In this document: piece by piece, positions 51,459 to 63,611 of the stretch | Layout of the letters: each line of letters starts with the position of its first letter | Numbering within the stretch: position 1 is the first letter of the stretch | Assembly (NCBI GenBank): GCA_916048095.2 | Contig: OU696578.1 | Span: forward strand, 6,048,007 to 6,112,006 | Direction of reading: 5' to 3' | DNA from: Sacculina carcini | Lineage: Eukaryota; Arthropoda; Thecostraca; Sacculinidae | Length of the DNA stretch: 64,000 bases | The notes under the pieces: model-generated | Told to the model about the DNA's origin: nothing | Database searches by the model: none | The model's input: only the letters and a program-made list of their open reading frames with translations | Translations under genes and position numbers: made by a program

Positions 51459-54400
51459 TGTGGTTATAACAAAGTTATAATCAGACCAGTTTTCTATCTG
51501 TCAGTTTACTCAGTTTTCTTTCTCTCTCTTTCTCTCAGCTTACTTTCGCGTTCTTTCGCGGCTTGCTTGTGCAGCTGTCGTTAGGCTAATTCATGTGTTA
51601 GAGCGACGCCAGTATTACACGGCGCCTGATATGTTTGGCAACGTGTGGAGTATGGGTGAAAGTACTTTATGACTTTTTTTTTGTACGTCTGACTTGGCTG
51701 ATCATCTCGAGGCAACACGCCTGTGTACTGTCAGATCGCGCTTATAAATAGCTTGTGTCCCGGTTGTGTAGCTCGAGCGGTTTGGCCAGCTGGCATTGCT
51801 TGCGGAATATGGTGCCAACGACGTGTGTTCGTAAGTATATAACCCGGGGTTTACTAAGAATAGAGAGGCTTGGTTAAGCAAGGTTTGGCTTGGGCGGTGC
51901 TTGTGCTGTGCTTGTTGGTGGGAGTTGGCTTATTTTGGCTTGGACTAGCGACTTGCGATGTAGGACTCACCATTACTAAGTCGTCATTAGAGCATTAGGT
52001 TCAGGACTTTATTAAGTGTTAAGAGTAGATTTGACTGGTTGCCCTGAATACACAATTCAACTTCGACTGGGTGACTATTACTTGTTATCGTGGAACACAA
52101 CATCAAGATGAACTATCAAGACATCACGATCAGCCGAACGAAGATCAACATAACAACATATTATTATTATCACTATCGTTACATTTGGTGCCGTGACCCG
52201 GATAACTACTGATTGAAGCCATGACGACCCGTACAACTACAAATTGCTGCAGTGACCAGACAACTACAGAATTATTGCTGAATAGCATCATCGTGTCGAA
52301 TTTTATGTTCGGTCGATCACACCGGTGGCTCAATGAACTGTGAGGTGAGTTTTATCTCAATTTTCCTTAAGCCTTGTCAGCATCCAGAGTCTTACTCAGA
52401 ATAAAATTAGGAAATATAAGAAATATATTTGGATGAAATATGGAGCAAATATAGATCAGGAAATATCAGTGATATTAAGTATGACAAAATGAACTAAAAT
52501 GAACTAAAACCACCACTGAATATGGCCAGTTTGTGGTTCAGAAAGCAAAACCCAGAAATAATTTTGCAGCTAATGTTAAAAATCAATGTGCTAGGTAAAT
52601 ATAGGAGGACCTCCAATCAATATTTTAGTAGATGCTGGGTGTGATGTATGAATAATATCGAAATATTGCGTGAAGAAACTAAGTTGCATGTGTTGTAGGA
52701 TGCGTTTGACTAGTATAAAGGGGACAAGATTAAACAATATTGCACTTATTAAATGATCGGTGTCTTTTGTGAATTTTGACACTAAATATTCTATTAGAGG
52801 ACACGAAATTAAAGGACAGTTGGATATTAGGCTGGGATCTGTTTAATTATTTGTATAATTATTATGGTGTACAATTGGACTTTGATATTTTTATTATAAT
52901 GTCAAAACATGTACTATATACGACTGAGAAATATGAGAAGACAATCACTGACAAATACTTTTTTTTCATCAGGACGAGATGTTGAAATATTTGAAATGAA
53001 ATGTTAAACTATCCGTCAAGTGTGACAGATATTTAAGAACATACATTTAAAGTATGTATAGTAACGCATATAAGATGCATTGGAACGTCAGGGCACGATA
53101 CGCCGCAGATGACTAAATATCTAAATGACTGATGAATATATGACTAAATTACCAGGTTAAGTAGATGTTGGTGTAGACACTGTGTATCTCATACCAGAAA
53201 ATGAGAGTGTAAATTGTTATATAATACGAAACGGATATCGAGGAAAGTTCCATACCGATGGATGACTGATGACTGATGACTGATGCTGTCTGATGGATGA
53301 CTGATGACTGATACTGTCTGATGGACTTCACTGATGGATATATGAATGCCATTAATATTGAGAAAAATGATAATGTACGAGGCACAAATGGTGTCAAGAG
53401 AAGAGGCTTGTGTCAACCGTCTAACTGTGAAAATATACAAGACATTAGGTTGAAAGCATTTAACATGCAACTGAATAAACAAGCGGAGTTATTGAAGCAA
53501 TTACTTTGTTGACTAAGTCGGTTAGTTGAAACTGGAGGCATACACAGAAGTATGCTACGACATCAATTAACGACCAATAGAGTAGATTGTAATTATCATG
53601 GAGAATATACGCATATGTATGTGCGCACTCAAAGTTACAACAGACGAAACAACATTAATCTTTAGGTGTGAGAAATATATCCTTAAAACTAGAAAAATAT
53701 ATGTTAACTTAACAATAATAAAGTGAAATTGGGTTTAACCAAAATATATAAATACAATAATATTTAATAATGATTAGAAGTAAAACGGCTCTGGATATTG
53801 CTCCTATTAATTGTTTCCTATTAATTGTCTATTTTTCTCTCATGGATGTAGCCCCTGTTTTCCTACCTTGTTGTAAATTAGTTTCGTATTTCCAAGGGGA
53901 CATTGCATGCGTTTTTCATTCTATTTTCTGTGTCAATCCTGCTACCACACCGACACAGAACAATGAGTCACTGGCGAGAATTGTCCGTTTTTCGGTCTGA
54001 AGAGGCGAGATTGAGTCAACAGTGTGCTGAACCCCCTGATCAACCGAGTGCTGAACTGACAGTCTACTAACAACGACAACGAAAACAATTAGCGGACTGA
54101 GATAAGTCAATGCCGAAATCATCATCAACACGAGCCGAGACAACTCCAGCGGTTCACCAATCAACCTAAAAAGACAACTGCGATAAAGATGGGGACGAGT
54201 AACCATGGAAGACGGTCGAATCTACGACATTCGCAACGAAGTGCTGCAGGTGTTTGAACACAACGGCGACAGCAGCTGGATGACTGGTGAAGCAGCGCGT
54301 GGACTACGAGTCGACACAGTATACCCCGCCGGTATACGACCTCTGCCTGATGTGATTCAAGATCAACAACACCTGCTTGGATCGAGCCGTGGACGCGTTC

Positions 54401-55951
54401 GTGGTCGGCAACACATGGTTGAATGGTTTTATTAACACGATATATCGCTAATTTTATATGTATAATGTGTTGAGCGAGTTAGAATTAATTGTAACCAGGT
54501 GTCCGTAACCTTATGTCCATAACCGTGTGTTAATTACAACTAAGTTAGTTTCTCATGTAGATTTGTGAGATATAGATTCTTGTTCTAGATTTTAAGTTAC
54601 TGTGTTAGTTGCGATAAATTTATGCGATAGACATAGACATGCGCTAATCTAGAATTTTGTTTCATTGTATAATTGTGTTTAAGTACTTTGATATACACAC
54701 TTGAATATTTAGGTGAAAGGGGTTGTAATGACTAGTTGGGGTTATAGCTAATAATTTTTAATGAAAAAGTAAAGATAACTCGTCTGAATAATTTTCAAAC
54801 CTCACTTATGATCAAGCTGTTGGGTATTTTGGACTATCACTGGATGCTGGAGCTGTCAGTTATTGATGATGCAGGAATACCACAAAAATATTGGGATGAG
54901 GCAAACATCGAAAAAGGACAGTTAATGTGCCAGAATTCACCAGTAATTGGCTGGTGACACAGGACGTTCCTGTGTATTATGTACGGCCCTGTCGACTCGA
55001 TGTGACAGTTGATTATTACAGACGCACAATGCTGTATGCACATACTTGCGGAGTATGTGTGTATGGTGAGAAATGACGCTGTATAATCACTGATCAGAAT
55101 TATGTCTCAGTCCTACCCTGAAGTGGAAACTCGGCAAATAATGACTGGCAGTTTGCTATAATTGCAACTATCACGATTCAGTAGAGCCGTTGACTTTGAT
55201 GGCCGTGATTGTGTCTAGTGTTCACATTCGTTTAGAAGACCTCGCAGCTGTGATATAACAAAGTTATAATCAGACCAGTTTTCTATCTGTCAGTTTACTC
55301 AGTTTTCTTTCTCTCTCTTTCTCTCAGTTTACTTTCGCGTTCTTTTGCGGCTTGCTTGTGCAGCTGTCGTTAGGCTAATTTATGTGTTAGAGCGACGCCC
55401 GTATTACACGGCGCCTGATATGTTTGGCAACGTGTGGAGTATGGGTGAAAGTAATTTATGACCCTTTTTTGTACGTCTGACTTGGCTGATCATCTCGAGG
55501 CAACATGCCTGTGTACTGTCAGATCGCGTTTAGATATAGCTTGTGTCCCGGTTGTGTAGCTCGAGCGGCTTGGCCAGCTGGCATTGCTTGCGGAATATGG
55601 TGCCAACGACGTGTGTTCGTAGGTATATAACCCGGGGTTAACTAAGAATAGAGAGGCTTGGTTAAGCAAGGCTTGGCTTGGGCGGTGCTTGTGCTGTGCT
55701 TGTTGGTGGGAGTTGGTTTAGTTTGGCTTGGACTAGCGACTTGCGATGTAGGACTCACCATTATTAAGTCGTCATTAGAGCATTAGGTTCAGGACTTTAT
55801 TAAGTGTTAAGAGTAGATTTGACTGGTTGCCCTGAATACACAATTCAACTTCGACTGGGTGACTATTACTTGTTATCGCGGAACACAACATCAAGAGGAA
55901 CTATCAAGACATCACGATCAGCCGAACGAAGATCAACATAACAACATATTA
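51459..55951 (+). mobile_element. Decayed LTR retrotransposon with 0.7-kb LTRs
   Basis: 5' LTR 51459-52183 (TGTGGTTATAACAAAG...TATCGTTACA) and 3' LTR 55249-55951 (TGTGATATAACAAAG..., last 30 bp lost) differ at roughly 20 positions by eye. The primer site TGGTGCCGTGACCCGGAT starts at 52186. Interior: a retropepsin relic (GGPPINILVDAGCDV at about 52597, DAG in place of DTG; SWILGWDLFNYLYNYYGVQL at about 52815). Later open frames at 54205-54432 and 54830-55000 are not recognised. No RT is detectable, so it is a deleted or long-dead copy. Confidence 0.8.
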
Positions 55952-55968
55952 TAACAACACATATTTAA

Positions 55969-56308
55969 CATATTGTCAGCATCAACTTAGAAGAATGTCA
56001 GTCTCAACCTCATCGACATTGAGGCCGAGGTCAATAAGGAATGCCACAACCTCATTCATAGTTAGATCACAGTGTGCATACATCCTATTGAAAACTAAAA
56101 TACTTGAAATACACCCACAATACGCGATGTACCATAGGGCGCTCTTCAGCAGTGATATATTTTTGGATGACCTTGAAAATCCTAGAAAATAACATAACTA
56201 TTTGTTTTCGTATTATTTGTTTTCACCATGTATAATGAACCTAAATATACAAAAATACCTAATTTCAATTAGCAAACTTCATCAATTTTATGCTCGCTAG
56301 TTAATGGG
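55969..56308 (-). mobile_element. Left end of a second piggyBac copy
   Basis: On the minus strand it starts CCCATTAACTAGCG (56308) after TTGA (from TTAA) and then follows the left end of 23360 closely: TTAGGTTCATTATACATGGT, TTTTCTAGGATTTTCA, and MNEVVAFLIDLGLNVDEVET, the same transposase N-terminus, ended by a stop at the same place. The rest is absent. It lies at the cut end of the LTR ending at 55951. Confidence 0.82.
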
Positions 56309-56312
56309 TTGA

Positions 56313-57537
56313 GAACAACAATTCTCAATCGGTCACCGGTTAGAATTTTGATGATACATTTGGAAAACTTGGAACTCAGAGCTAAGAGTCCACAGCTTCT
56401 AGGAAGTGGATCTGTCCTGGGGTGGAAAGTGTCCAAAGAACAGGAGATATGTCTTGCGCAGAAGAAATGTAGTACTTGATATCCCGACGATGTTGGCAAG
56501 ACGAACTCTTTTTTCTGTATGTGGTTGTAGAGTTATCCAGTGAACACGAGTGCCGACAAACCTCACGTAGACAATGTAACTCACATAGACAAAATGTAAC
56601 GCACATAGACACCTGCGCATATAACTTCCAACTCACACAATGATAGACACGCAATGCGGAAGAAAACTAACACACACGAAACTTGAACCGAGGGTGACCT
56701 TCGCTACTCATTACACAAATATCAGATTAAGTGGTACGGGGCATCACGCCTAGTCGCGCCAAGATAGAGGTAAGCTATATGACAAAATATGGTTCGATTG
56801 CTAGATATGCGAAGCAACGACGAACAAGTATCAAAGTGACACACCACAGGGGTGTATTGGTGGGTAAATATACGGTCGCGTGATGCTTAGAATTCGCATG
56901 TAGCTATATAAAGCGTCAAGCTGAGGAATCACTGTGGGAAGATATCGCTGGAGAGCGGACGCTGACGATGATAAGAGATGTGATTAATAGATCCAAAGTT
57001 GAAGATCCAAAGGAGGTATGATGTGTGACAAATGTTGGGAGGGACTCCTTACATCGGCTCTATGTATCAAGCGATGATGTAATTCTGTATTTGTATATCT
57101 GTGTGTATGTTCTTTTGAAGTGAAGGACTCAGGGACGGTCGCCCTGTACCCCAGCTCAGAGAACGACAGCACCTGCGTAAACAATGTTGCCAGGTGATTA
57201 TACAACCTCGGAATGGCAGCAAACTCATCGCATAAACAAGTGAATCGTTTCCGGGTTGTTTCATTGCCTGTTGGTCTTCTGTCTTACGTTCGTAACTAAT
57301 TAAAATAGAATGTAAACTACTAAAACGTGTATACGTAACATGAGTATGACGCATGAGCATGAAGTATGTAAAATCATCCATGTATCAACTACAATAGTTA
57401 AATATTTACATACTGACCAAGTCAAATTCAAGTGCTTTTCGATGTTATTCCTGTTCCACAATCTAGAATTGTATTGGATATATAATACAATATCGTATTA
57501 AAATGGATTTTTTTCTTATACACTCACTATATCACAG
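56313..57537. other. Intron, no gene recognised
   Basis: Mixed sequence with short open frames on both strands that match nothing I know. The last 30 bases (TTTTTTCTTATACACTCACTATATCACAG) form the acceptor of the next PLC exon. Confidence 0.5.
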
Positions 57538-57919
57538 AATGTACGCTGAACAGCAAAGCTCGACATTAGCACATTTGAGAAACTATCAGGGTCGAATTCT
57601 ATATTTTGTCAGGTCGGCGGCGGAATCTGGATATTCTGAGGATGTGAATGTCAGAAAGAAAAGCAGCTCGGCCATTGCCAAGGAACTCTCCGATCTGGTG
57701 GTCTACACACAGGCCACCAAGTTTCGTGGCTTCATCTCTCTCAGCCCTTCGCTGGTAAAACCGAAAGTCTCCCAGCTCCGACGCCTAACCCTACAGACCA
57801 ACTCGCCGTCCCAGATGAGTATGTTGTCTATCGGCGGAGGATCGATTGTACCATCATCAAGCATTGTCGTGAGGGCAGATTTGTCCCGGCATGATCAGCT
57901 GTCCATATCCACTATTCAG
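57538..57919 (+). CDS. PLCE1: Phospholipase C-epsilon-like exon, X-Y linker and start of Y domain
   Basis: Acceptor ends 57537, donor CAG|gtgagt at 57920. The first base completes a codon begun upstream, and the exon ends on a codon boundary. SAIAKELSDLVVYTQATKFRGF is the conserved start of the Y region (PLC-epsilon: APELSDLVIYCQAVKF), preceded by a basic linker (NVRKKSS) and followed by Ser-rich, poorly conserved insert sequence (SLSPSLVKPKVSQLRRLTLQ), as in PLC-epsilon. PIP2 hydrolysis requires both halves; the rest of Y and the C2 domain are beyond the window. Confidence 0.85.
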
Positions 57920-59325
57920 GTGAGTGTAGTTGCCGGCAGACATACACAAAAACACACCGACAGACACACTGGTAAGTATTTTAATAAAGTGGCAAAGACT
58001 ATCTTCAAGGCACTGATTAAGGTTCTGTTACGCGGTAGCTTGTTTAGAGCTCGGACATAACAATGTGTAGTGTAGCGCATAATGCATGTGTCGCCCCACG
58101 TGTAACCGCATCTCACGCCGCCATGCCGAACCTACCAGAAGCGCAGTGTCCTGCGCTTAGTCTCTACATCAGGGTCTTCAGGTGTATCAAGCCACATAAG
58201 GCAAAACCGCTGTCGAAAACAAGCCAAAAAGGTCAACCTCAAAACATAGTCAAATTATTGTTTCCAAAACGCTAAGAATGGATAAATATTATTGAGCGCA
58301 TATGAAATGTAGTCTTTCATAAACTATATGTTTCTACCACTCCAAAATATCACACTTATCATCATGTATTTGTCAAACCCAACATAGCACAAATCCATAT
58401 TTCCAACATATAATCCTAATATCATACATAACACAAATTTAAATCCACAAATCCTTATCCTTGTTTCCAGTAAGTTTTTTTAGGCGGATCAATTATTTCA
58501 AGAGAACATGTTGATAACACATTCAATCCGCTAATTACTTCTAACGGATAATGGACATTCCAACCACACTGAGTTCAAATATTAGTCAAAGAAAAATAGT
58601 GAATTCGCTCTACTATTTTAGCGATTGAATTTTTGTGGTTGTAGAAGCGCTGCTTGTTACACATAACGTGACGAGCCACAGGTGTATTGTCACGCTCATA
58701 CACACACACATACACACACTCACATACTCTGATCAAAGCCACCTAGACTACAGGTCCTTCCACGAACGTATGACGTCATCGCCACGTCACAGTGTACTGG
58801 CCATTGTTTCAACTGTCAGTCAATGCAGTTGCACTGTAGCGAGCGCACGTGGTTATTGTTCTCAAGTGTTTAGTGTTTTCTCGCGTGCTATTCTTGGCGA
58901 TAATTGACGTGTTTAGTGATTTTCACTTCAGTGTGGTTTAGAGTGAAGTTCGAATTTGTCAGATTTTGTGTCAAGTGCGATTTGCGCAGCCATTTTGTGA
59001 TCCTCAATCGGATGATTCTGCATATCATCATCCTGGACATTTTGCTGCGGTCAGTGGTTTGGTTACGGTCCTAGGTTCGGTAAAATATGCACCTCTGCTC
59101 GTTTCTCATGTGGTCTTGGCTTCGTTAAATATGTCTTATATATATTTGCATACCATCATAGTTATAAATCAATAGAGGTGAACACTGTTTAGCTGTTTAG
59201 CTTTGTAGCTGCTACTGTTTCGCTTTTCGTCTAAATTGATTGCTTAAAATTTAGTTATTGGTTATGCAATATTTATATTAGTGATGCTTAAAACTCATTA
59301 GCGACAGTATATAACAAAAATCATT
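57920..59325. other. Intron with TRIM-LTR relic and CA repeats
   Basis: About 58065-58165 faintly resembles the TRIM LTRs (GAACCTACCAGAAGCGCAGT versus GAACCTGCCAGAAACACACG). CA repeats at 58700-58720. The stretch 58750-59180 is TG-rich with no recognised gene. Confidence 0.4.
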
Positions 59326-59329
59326 TCAG

Positions 59330-59400
59330 ATCTCGAGTAGTTCAGTGGCTAAGGCGCTGAAATCTTGCGTCAGAGGCTCGCTGTTCGAAACTTGGCCCGT
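59330..59400 (+). other. tRNA-like box A/box B sequence, probable SINE or tRNA relic
   Basis: GAGTAGTTCAGTGGCTAAGG resembles a D arm/box A, and GCTGTTCGAAACTT resembles box B 30 bases on. The acceptor stem does not close well. It resembles the tRNA-like sequence at 35876 (TAGTCGAGTGGCTAAGAC). Confidence 0.4.
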
Positions 59401-59534
59401 GCGCGAATTTTAATACCAGCTTGAGTTTACAGGGAGTCATCGCTGTAGATTGATTCACAGTGTCATATAGTCACAGTATGGTGCGCGCTTAGAATACCAA
59501 TTAATATTAATCATAATAAATAATTTCAGCAATA

Positions 59535-59569
59535 ACTGCAGGTAGTATGAAAGGTATACTACCTGCAGT
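59535..59569 (+). other. Perfect 14-bp hairpin
   Basis: ACTGCAGGTAGTAT and ATACTACCTGCAGT are exact inverses separated by GAAAGGT (7 nt). It lies about 20-40 bases before the start of LINE-like sequence (from about 59580) and 325 bases before its ORF1. Confidence 0.8.
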
Positions 59570-59860
59570 ACTACCAATATTCATTCTCTCGCCTGGCGAC
59601 ACTCGTGGTGTGTGGTTGTGTTTAGCGGGCTATTTGAATTTGACTCTGAGCTGTATGTTTTTGGTCGCCGGGTGAGTATTCTGAGTGTTCTTGTTATTCT
59701 GGTGTTCTCTCAATCTTACATTATCTTTATTTTCTGTTTCTCTGTCTTGTTCGGATCGTTATTCACGTTGGTGGTTTACGTTCGGGTTGCTGGTGGATTT
59801 GGTGGATCATCTTGGTCTTGTTTGTATTATTATTTTGGATTCACAACTGCAACCGCCTCA

Positions 59861-62182
59861 ATGGCTGATTCGTGTGTATTCTGCAAGCGTGACGCAGGTG
59901 AGCCTAGGCATATTTCTTGTTCCCTGTGCTCATCCTGGGCTCACACTAGATGCGCCTCTCTCCTGGGAGTCAAGAGTCAGCTGCTGAGCTCCATCAATTG
60001 GATTTGTTCCCCGTGTATCGGGCGGGCTAAACTTGCTCTCCAATTCGTCCACAATGTGAGCGCCATTGACTCCCATCTTTCTGTGATTGAATCTACGATT
60101 CGTGTGATTGATTCCGTTCAATCTGCACCGTCGGTGACCTCTGATGAGCGGCCTGCACGCAGCTATGATGTTGTTTTGAAGTCACGCAGCGAAGCACCCG
60201 TCGTACCCAATTTAGTGGAGACTGCTCTTCAGGATGTCCAAATTGCTGGTTCACGCACTACGTCAGGTGGAGGTCTCGTCTTGCGCTGCACTTCTGCTGG
60301 CGCCGCTGAGCGGGCTGCTTCTACACTACGCGCTGCTGTACCAGTTGTCGAGATTCACGTCCCATCTGCTGCTCCAATCCGGCCCAAGATTACTCTGGCA
60401 AATGTTCCGGCGGGAATCTCCCCGGATATTTTCGTCAAATCCCTCCGGCTGAAAAACCCGCCACTTGCCAATATTCCGAACTCTGACTTGATGTTTCTTT
60501 TCTTCACCAAGCCAAAGAATAACGTATCTCACGCTGTCTTGTCCCTCTCTCCATCTGTTCGTTCTCTGATCCGCTCGATTGGCGACCGCTTGTTTGTTGG
60601 TCTCCATTCCTGCCCAGTGTTCGACAGATATTGGGTCGCTCGCTGCTCACGATGTGCCGGCCTAGGGCACAAATCGACGCGATGTTCTAGCCGTGTAATG
60701 TGTGGTCACTGCTTTGGTGATCATTCTTCATCTGATTGTCCGCGCTCAGCTCCTTCCAAATGTTGTAATTGTGGGCGCTCGGGCCGGAACCATTCCCATT
60801 CTTACTCTTCGTTTGACACTTCGTGCCCTTCCTTCACTGCCGTCCGGGATTCCATCCGCCATCATCTTTCCATTCTCTGTCTCGCTGAAACTTGGTTACT
60901 TGAGTCAGATGTATCGCTGTTTTCCTCCAACGTATCACCATTTAATTTTCTTCACAAGGCTCGCTCTAATTGTAAATCCTCTGGTGGCGGCGTTGGTTGC
61001 ATTTTCTCAAAATCTCTCTCCATTTCCCCTATCTCTAGTTTGATTCCCCCTCCTTCTTCATTTGAATTTCTAGCCCTTTCTCTTCATGTTCCTCACCACT
61101 CTGCATTCTGCTTACTTATATTATATCGACAAAATCATACCGGCACTTCTCCGTTGTTCCTTGATGGATTTTCCCCTCTCCTTGAGGCTGTCACTACGTC
61201 TTTTTCTAGCAATTTCTTGATTCTAGGTGACTTCAATTTTTGGACTGATTCTTCCTACCGTAACCCCCACTGCTTAAGCTTTCTCTCTATGCTTGAGTCT
61301 CATGGTTTGTTTCTTTGCAACTCTTCTCCTACTCATACCTCTGGCCATACCATTGACTTAATTCAGTCTCCGTCGCCTTTCATCTCTTCTGATCGCCATC
61401 CTCCGGACGTTCTCACCATTCCTCCAGATCCGTCAATCTCCGATCACAGTCTCCTTTTAACCTCAATTCTGTTTTCTCCTCCTCCCGTTAATTCTTCTTT
61501 CACTTATCGTAACTATAAGAAATTTGACCCATCCTCGTTCCTATCACTCCTGGAGTATTTTCTTCCTATCCATTTTCTGTACTCACTTTCTCCTGCCGAA
61601 TTATTTCCGTGTTTGTCTGCTGCTCTTACGTCTATTAATGATTGCATTTTTCCCCTTCGGACATGCGCTTCTCTTTCTCCTCGCCTTCCTCCTTGGTTCA
61701 ATTCTAATCTCCGTAGCCTTAAATGTTCTCAGCGCCGTCTCGAACGTTATTGGCGACGCTCTCGTTCTTCATCTGATTGGCTATCGTTTTGCTCGGCTCG
61801 ATCATCTTACATTTCTGCCCTCTCTCTCGCCAAGTGTAACTTCTATAAAACTCGTCTTTCTTCTCTTTCTCGCTCTCCCAAATCTTTATGGGCTACTTTG
61901 AATTCTCTCTGTGGTCTTCGTTCGCGTTCTATTTCTTCCACTATAACAGCCTCACAATTTTCTACCTTCTTTGAGGATAAAGTCAATTCGTTGCTTTCCG
62001 TTATTCCTCCTTCATTATCTCCTCTCAGACACATTTCCTCACCTGATCATTTTTCATCATGTAATCATCTTAGTGTGACTGACTTAACTGCCCTTATCTC
62101 ATCAACTAAATTGTCGTTCTCTCCTTCTGATCCTATAAATTTTAAGGCACTTTCTGAATTGATTCCTTCCCTTTTGCCCTAA
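59861..62182 (+). CDS. LINE ORF1 (PHD finger, RRM-like, zinc knuckles) fused to endonuclease
   Basis: ATG 59861. CVFCKRDAGEPRHISCSLCS then a WAH...C...CSPC pattern forms a PHD-like C4HC3 finger (residues about 4-52); then an RRM-like area (VLRCTSAGAAERAASTLRAA, PIRPKITLANVPAGISPDIF) and three knuckles (CSRCAGLGHKSTRC, CGHCFGDHSSSDC, CCNCGRSGRNHSH). At about residue 345 the frame jumps into the endonuclease: LSILCLAETWLLESDV, LILGDFNFWTDSSYRNPHC (GDFN intact), THTSGHTIDLI, and ISDHSLLLTS (SDHS intact). The endonuclease N-terminus (the usual N-I-R-S-L block) is lost. Followed by linker and the first RT residues, ending at TAA 62180-62182. Alternative upstream start at 59612 has no homology support. 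Confidence 0.85.
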   Translation: MADSCVFCKRDAGEPRHISCSLCSSWAHTRCASLLGVKSQLLSSINWICSPCIGRAKLALQFVHNVSAIDSHLSVIESTIRVIDSVQSAPSVTSDERPARSYDVVLKSRSEAPVVPNLVETALQDVQIAGSRTTSGGGLVLRCTSAGAAERAASTLRAAVPVVEIHVPSAAPIRPKITLANVPAGISPDIFVKSLRLKNPPLANIPNSDLMFLFFTKPKNNVSHAVLSLSPSVRSLIRSIGDRLFVGLHSCPVFDRYWVARCSRCAGLGHKSTRCSSRVMCGHCFGDHSSSDCPRSAPSKCCNCGRSGRNHSHSYSSFDTSCPSFTAVRDSIRHHLSILCLAETWLLESDVSLFSSNVSPFNFLHKARSNCKSSGGGVGCIFSKSLSISPISSLIPPPSSFEFLALSLHVPHHSAFCLLILYRQNHTGTSPLFLDGFSPLLEAVTTSFSSNFLILGDFNFWTDSSYRNPHCLSFLSMLESHGLFLCNSSPTHTSGHTIDLIQSPSPFISSDRHPPDVLTIPPDPSISDHSLLLTSILFSPPPVNSSFTYRNYKKFDPSSFLSLLEYFLPIHFLYSLSPAELFPCLSAALTSINDCIFPLRTCASLSPRLPPWFNSNLRSLKCSQRRLERYWRRSRSSSDWLSFCSARSSYISALSLAKCNFYKTRLSSLSRSPKSLWATLNSLCGLRSRSISSTITASQFSTFFEDKVNSLLSVIPPSLSPLRHISSPDHFSSCNHLSVTDLTALISSTKLSFSPSDPINFKALSELIPSLLP

Positions 62183-63611
62183 TTTCTTCATTTGATTAAT
62201 AGTTTTTTCATCCATGGCACTTTTATCGCTGAAAAAGATGCTACAATCCACCCTATACTTAAAAAACCCACGTTAGATCCAACTGTTATTAAAAATTATC
62301 GGCCTATTTCTCTTCTCAGCTTCCCTTCCAGACTTCTTGAATCTGCCATCTCTCCTCAACTTTCTCCCTTCATTAACCAATTTCTTGATTCTTACCAATC
62401 TGGCTTCCGTCCTTCATATTCCACTCAGTCTGTTCTTATCTCTGTAACCAATGGCGTTTTATCCCACTTCTCTTACCGTCGGTCTGCCTTGCTTGTTCTC
62501 CTTGATATGTCTTCTGCCTTTGATTTGGTTAATCACTCTATTCTTCTTCGTGATCTCTCTCATCTTGGTATCTGCTCTAGTGCTCTCTCCCTTCTCAAAT
62601 CATATCTCAGTGGTCGGACTTATGCTGTGCAATTTAATTCTTGTGTCACTTCTTCGGTTGCTCTACGTCATGGTATTCCACAGGGCTCTATTCTTGGTCC
62701 TTTGTTATTTAATCTGTACATGTCCTCTCTTTGTCCTATTCTTCGTAAACACTCTATAAGTTTTCATATCTATGCTGACGATATTCAGTTTTACATCCCG
62801 CTTCCTTTTCATTCTCCTTCCCTGCTATCTGACGTGCTTTCTGATATTTCTTCTTGGGCTGCAGCTCGCAATCTTCTCATCAACACTTCAAAGTCTGAGT
62901 TTCTCCCTCTTCATCCTCCTCGCATTAGTCCTCCGCTGCTCTCAGCTCCCCTAAGCCGTTACCGTTCGAAATCTTGGTGTTATTTTTTATTCTTCGCTCT
63001 CCTTTGTAGATAACATTCGCTCCGTCGCACGCACTTGTCGTTTGATCCTGCGTTCACTCTATCCCATTCGTCCCTGTCTCGATCAATCTTCATCTATTAA
63101 ACTTGTTAATTCTCTTATACTCTCTAGATTAGACTATTGCAACTCACTATACTTTAGCTTACCTCGTTCTTCCCTAAAAATACTACAACGTGTTCTTAAA
63201 CAATCTTGCCGATTTGTTCTTCACCCTACTCCTTGCCGTCATACCTCCAGATTTCTATTTAAGTTTCGTTGGCTTCCAATCGTCTCTCGTATTCACTTTC
63301 GCCTTTGCTGTCTAATCTTCAAATTCCTTCATGATCCTAGTCAACCGCCCTACCTAGTCAGTCTTTTAACTCGCTCTGATAATGTTTCTTCTCGTAGACC
63401 TGTTCCCCTCATCTGTCCTCGTGCCACTAATGAATCTTCGTGGTCCTCTAAATCTTTTACTTTCTTCGGTCCGCGCATCTATAATTCTCTTCCTTCTCAT
63501 ATTACTTCATCTTCTTCCTACCACATGTTTGCTTCCCGACTTCGAAATCACCTTTTTGACGTCTCGTTTGATCCTGCTTCTCACACTTTCACTCCTTTCG
63601 CCAAACTATGA
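62183..63611 (+). pseudogene. LINE reverse transcriptase and tail
   Basis: In frame with the preceding ORF after one TAA: ATIHPILKKPTLDPTVIKNY, RPISLLSFPSRLLESAISPQ, YQSGFRPSYSTQSVLISV, LLVLLDMSSAFDLVNH, GIPQGSILGPLLFNLYMSSL and the catalytic FHIYADDIQF. Near 62965 one base shifts the frame; it continues as NIRSVARTCRLILRSLYPIR, LVNSLILSRLDYCNSLYFSL, LPIVSRIHFRLCCLIFKFLH, and HITSSSSYHMFASRLRNHLF, DVSFDPASH to 63611. Confidence 0.88.

Noticed and set aside
54205-54435. 76-codon open frame as an additional PLC exon
   Set aside because: It lies inside the LTR element 51459-55951 and has no PLC similarity; phase fit alone is not enough.
58060-58165. Further TRIM LTR copy
   Set aside because: Only one block resembles the LTRs and no ends are visible; too weak for a separate feature.
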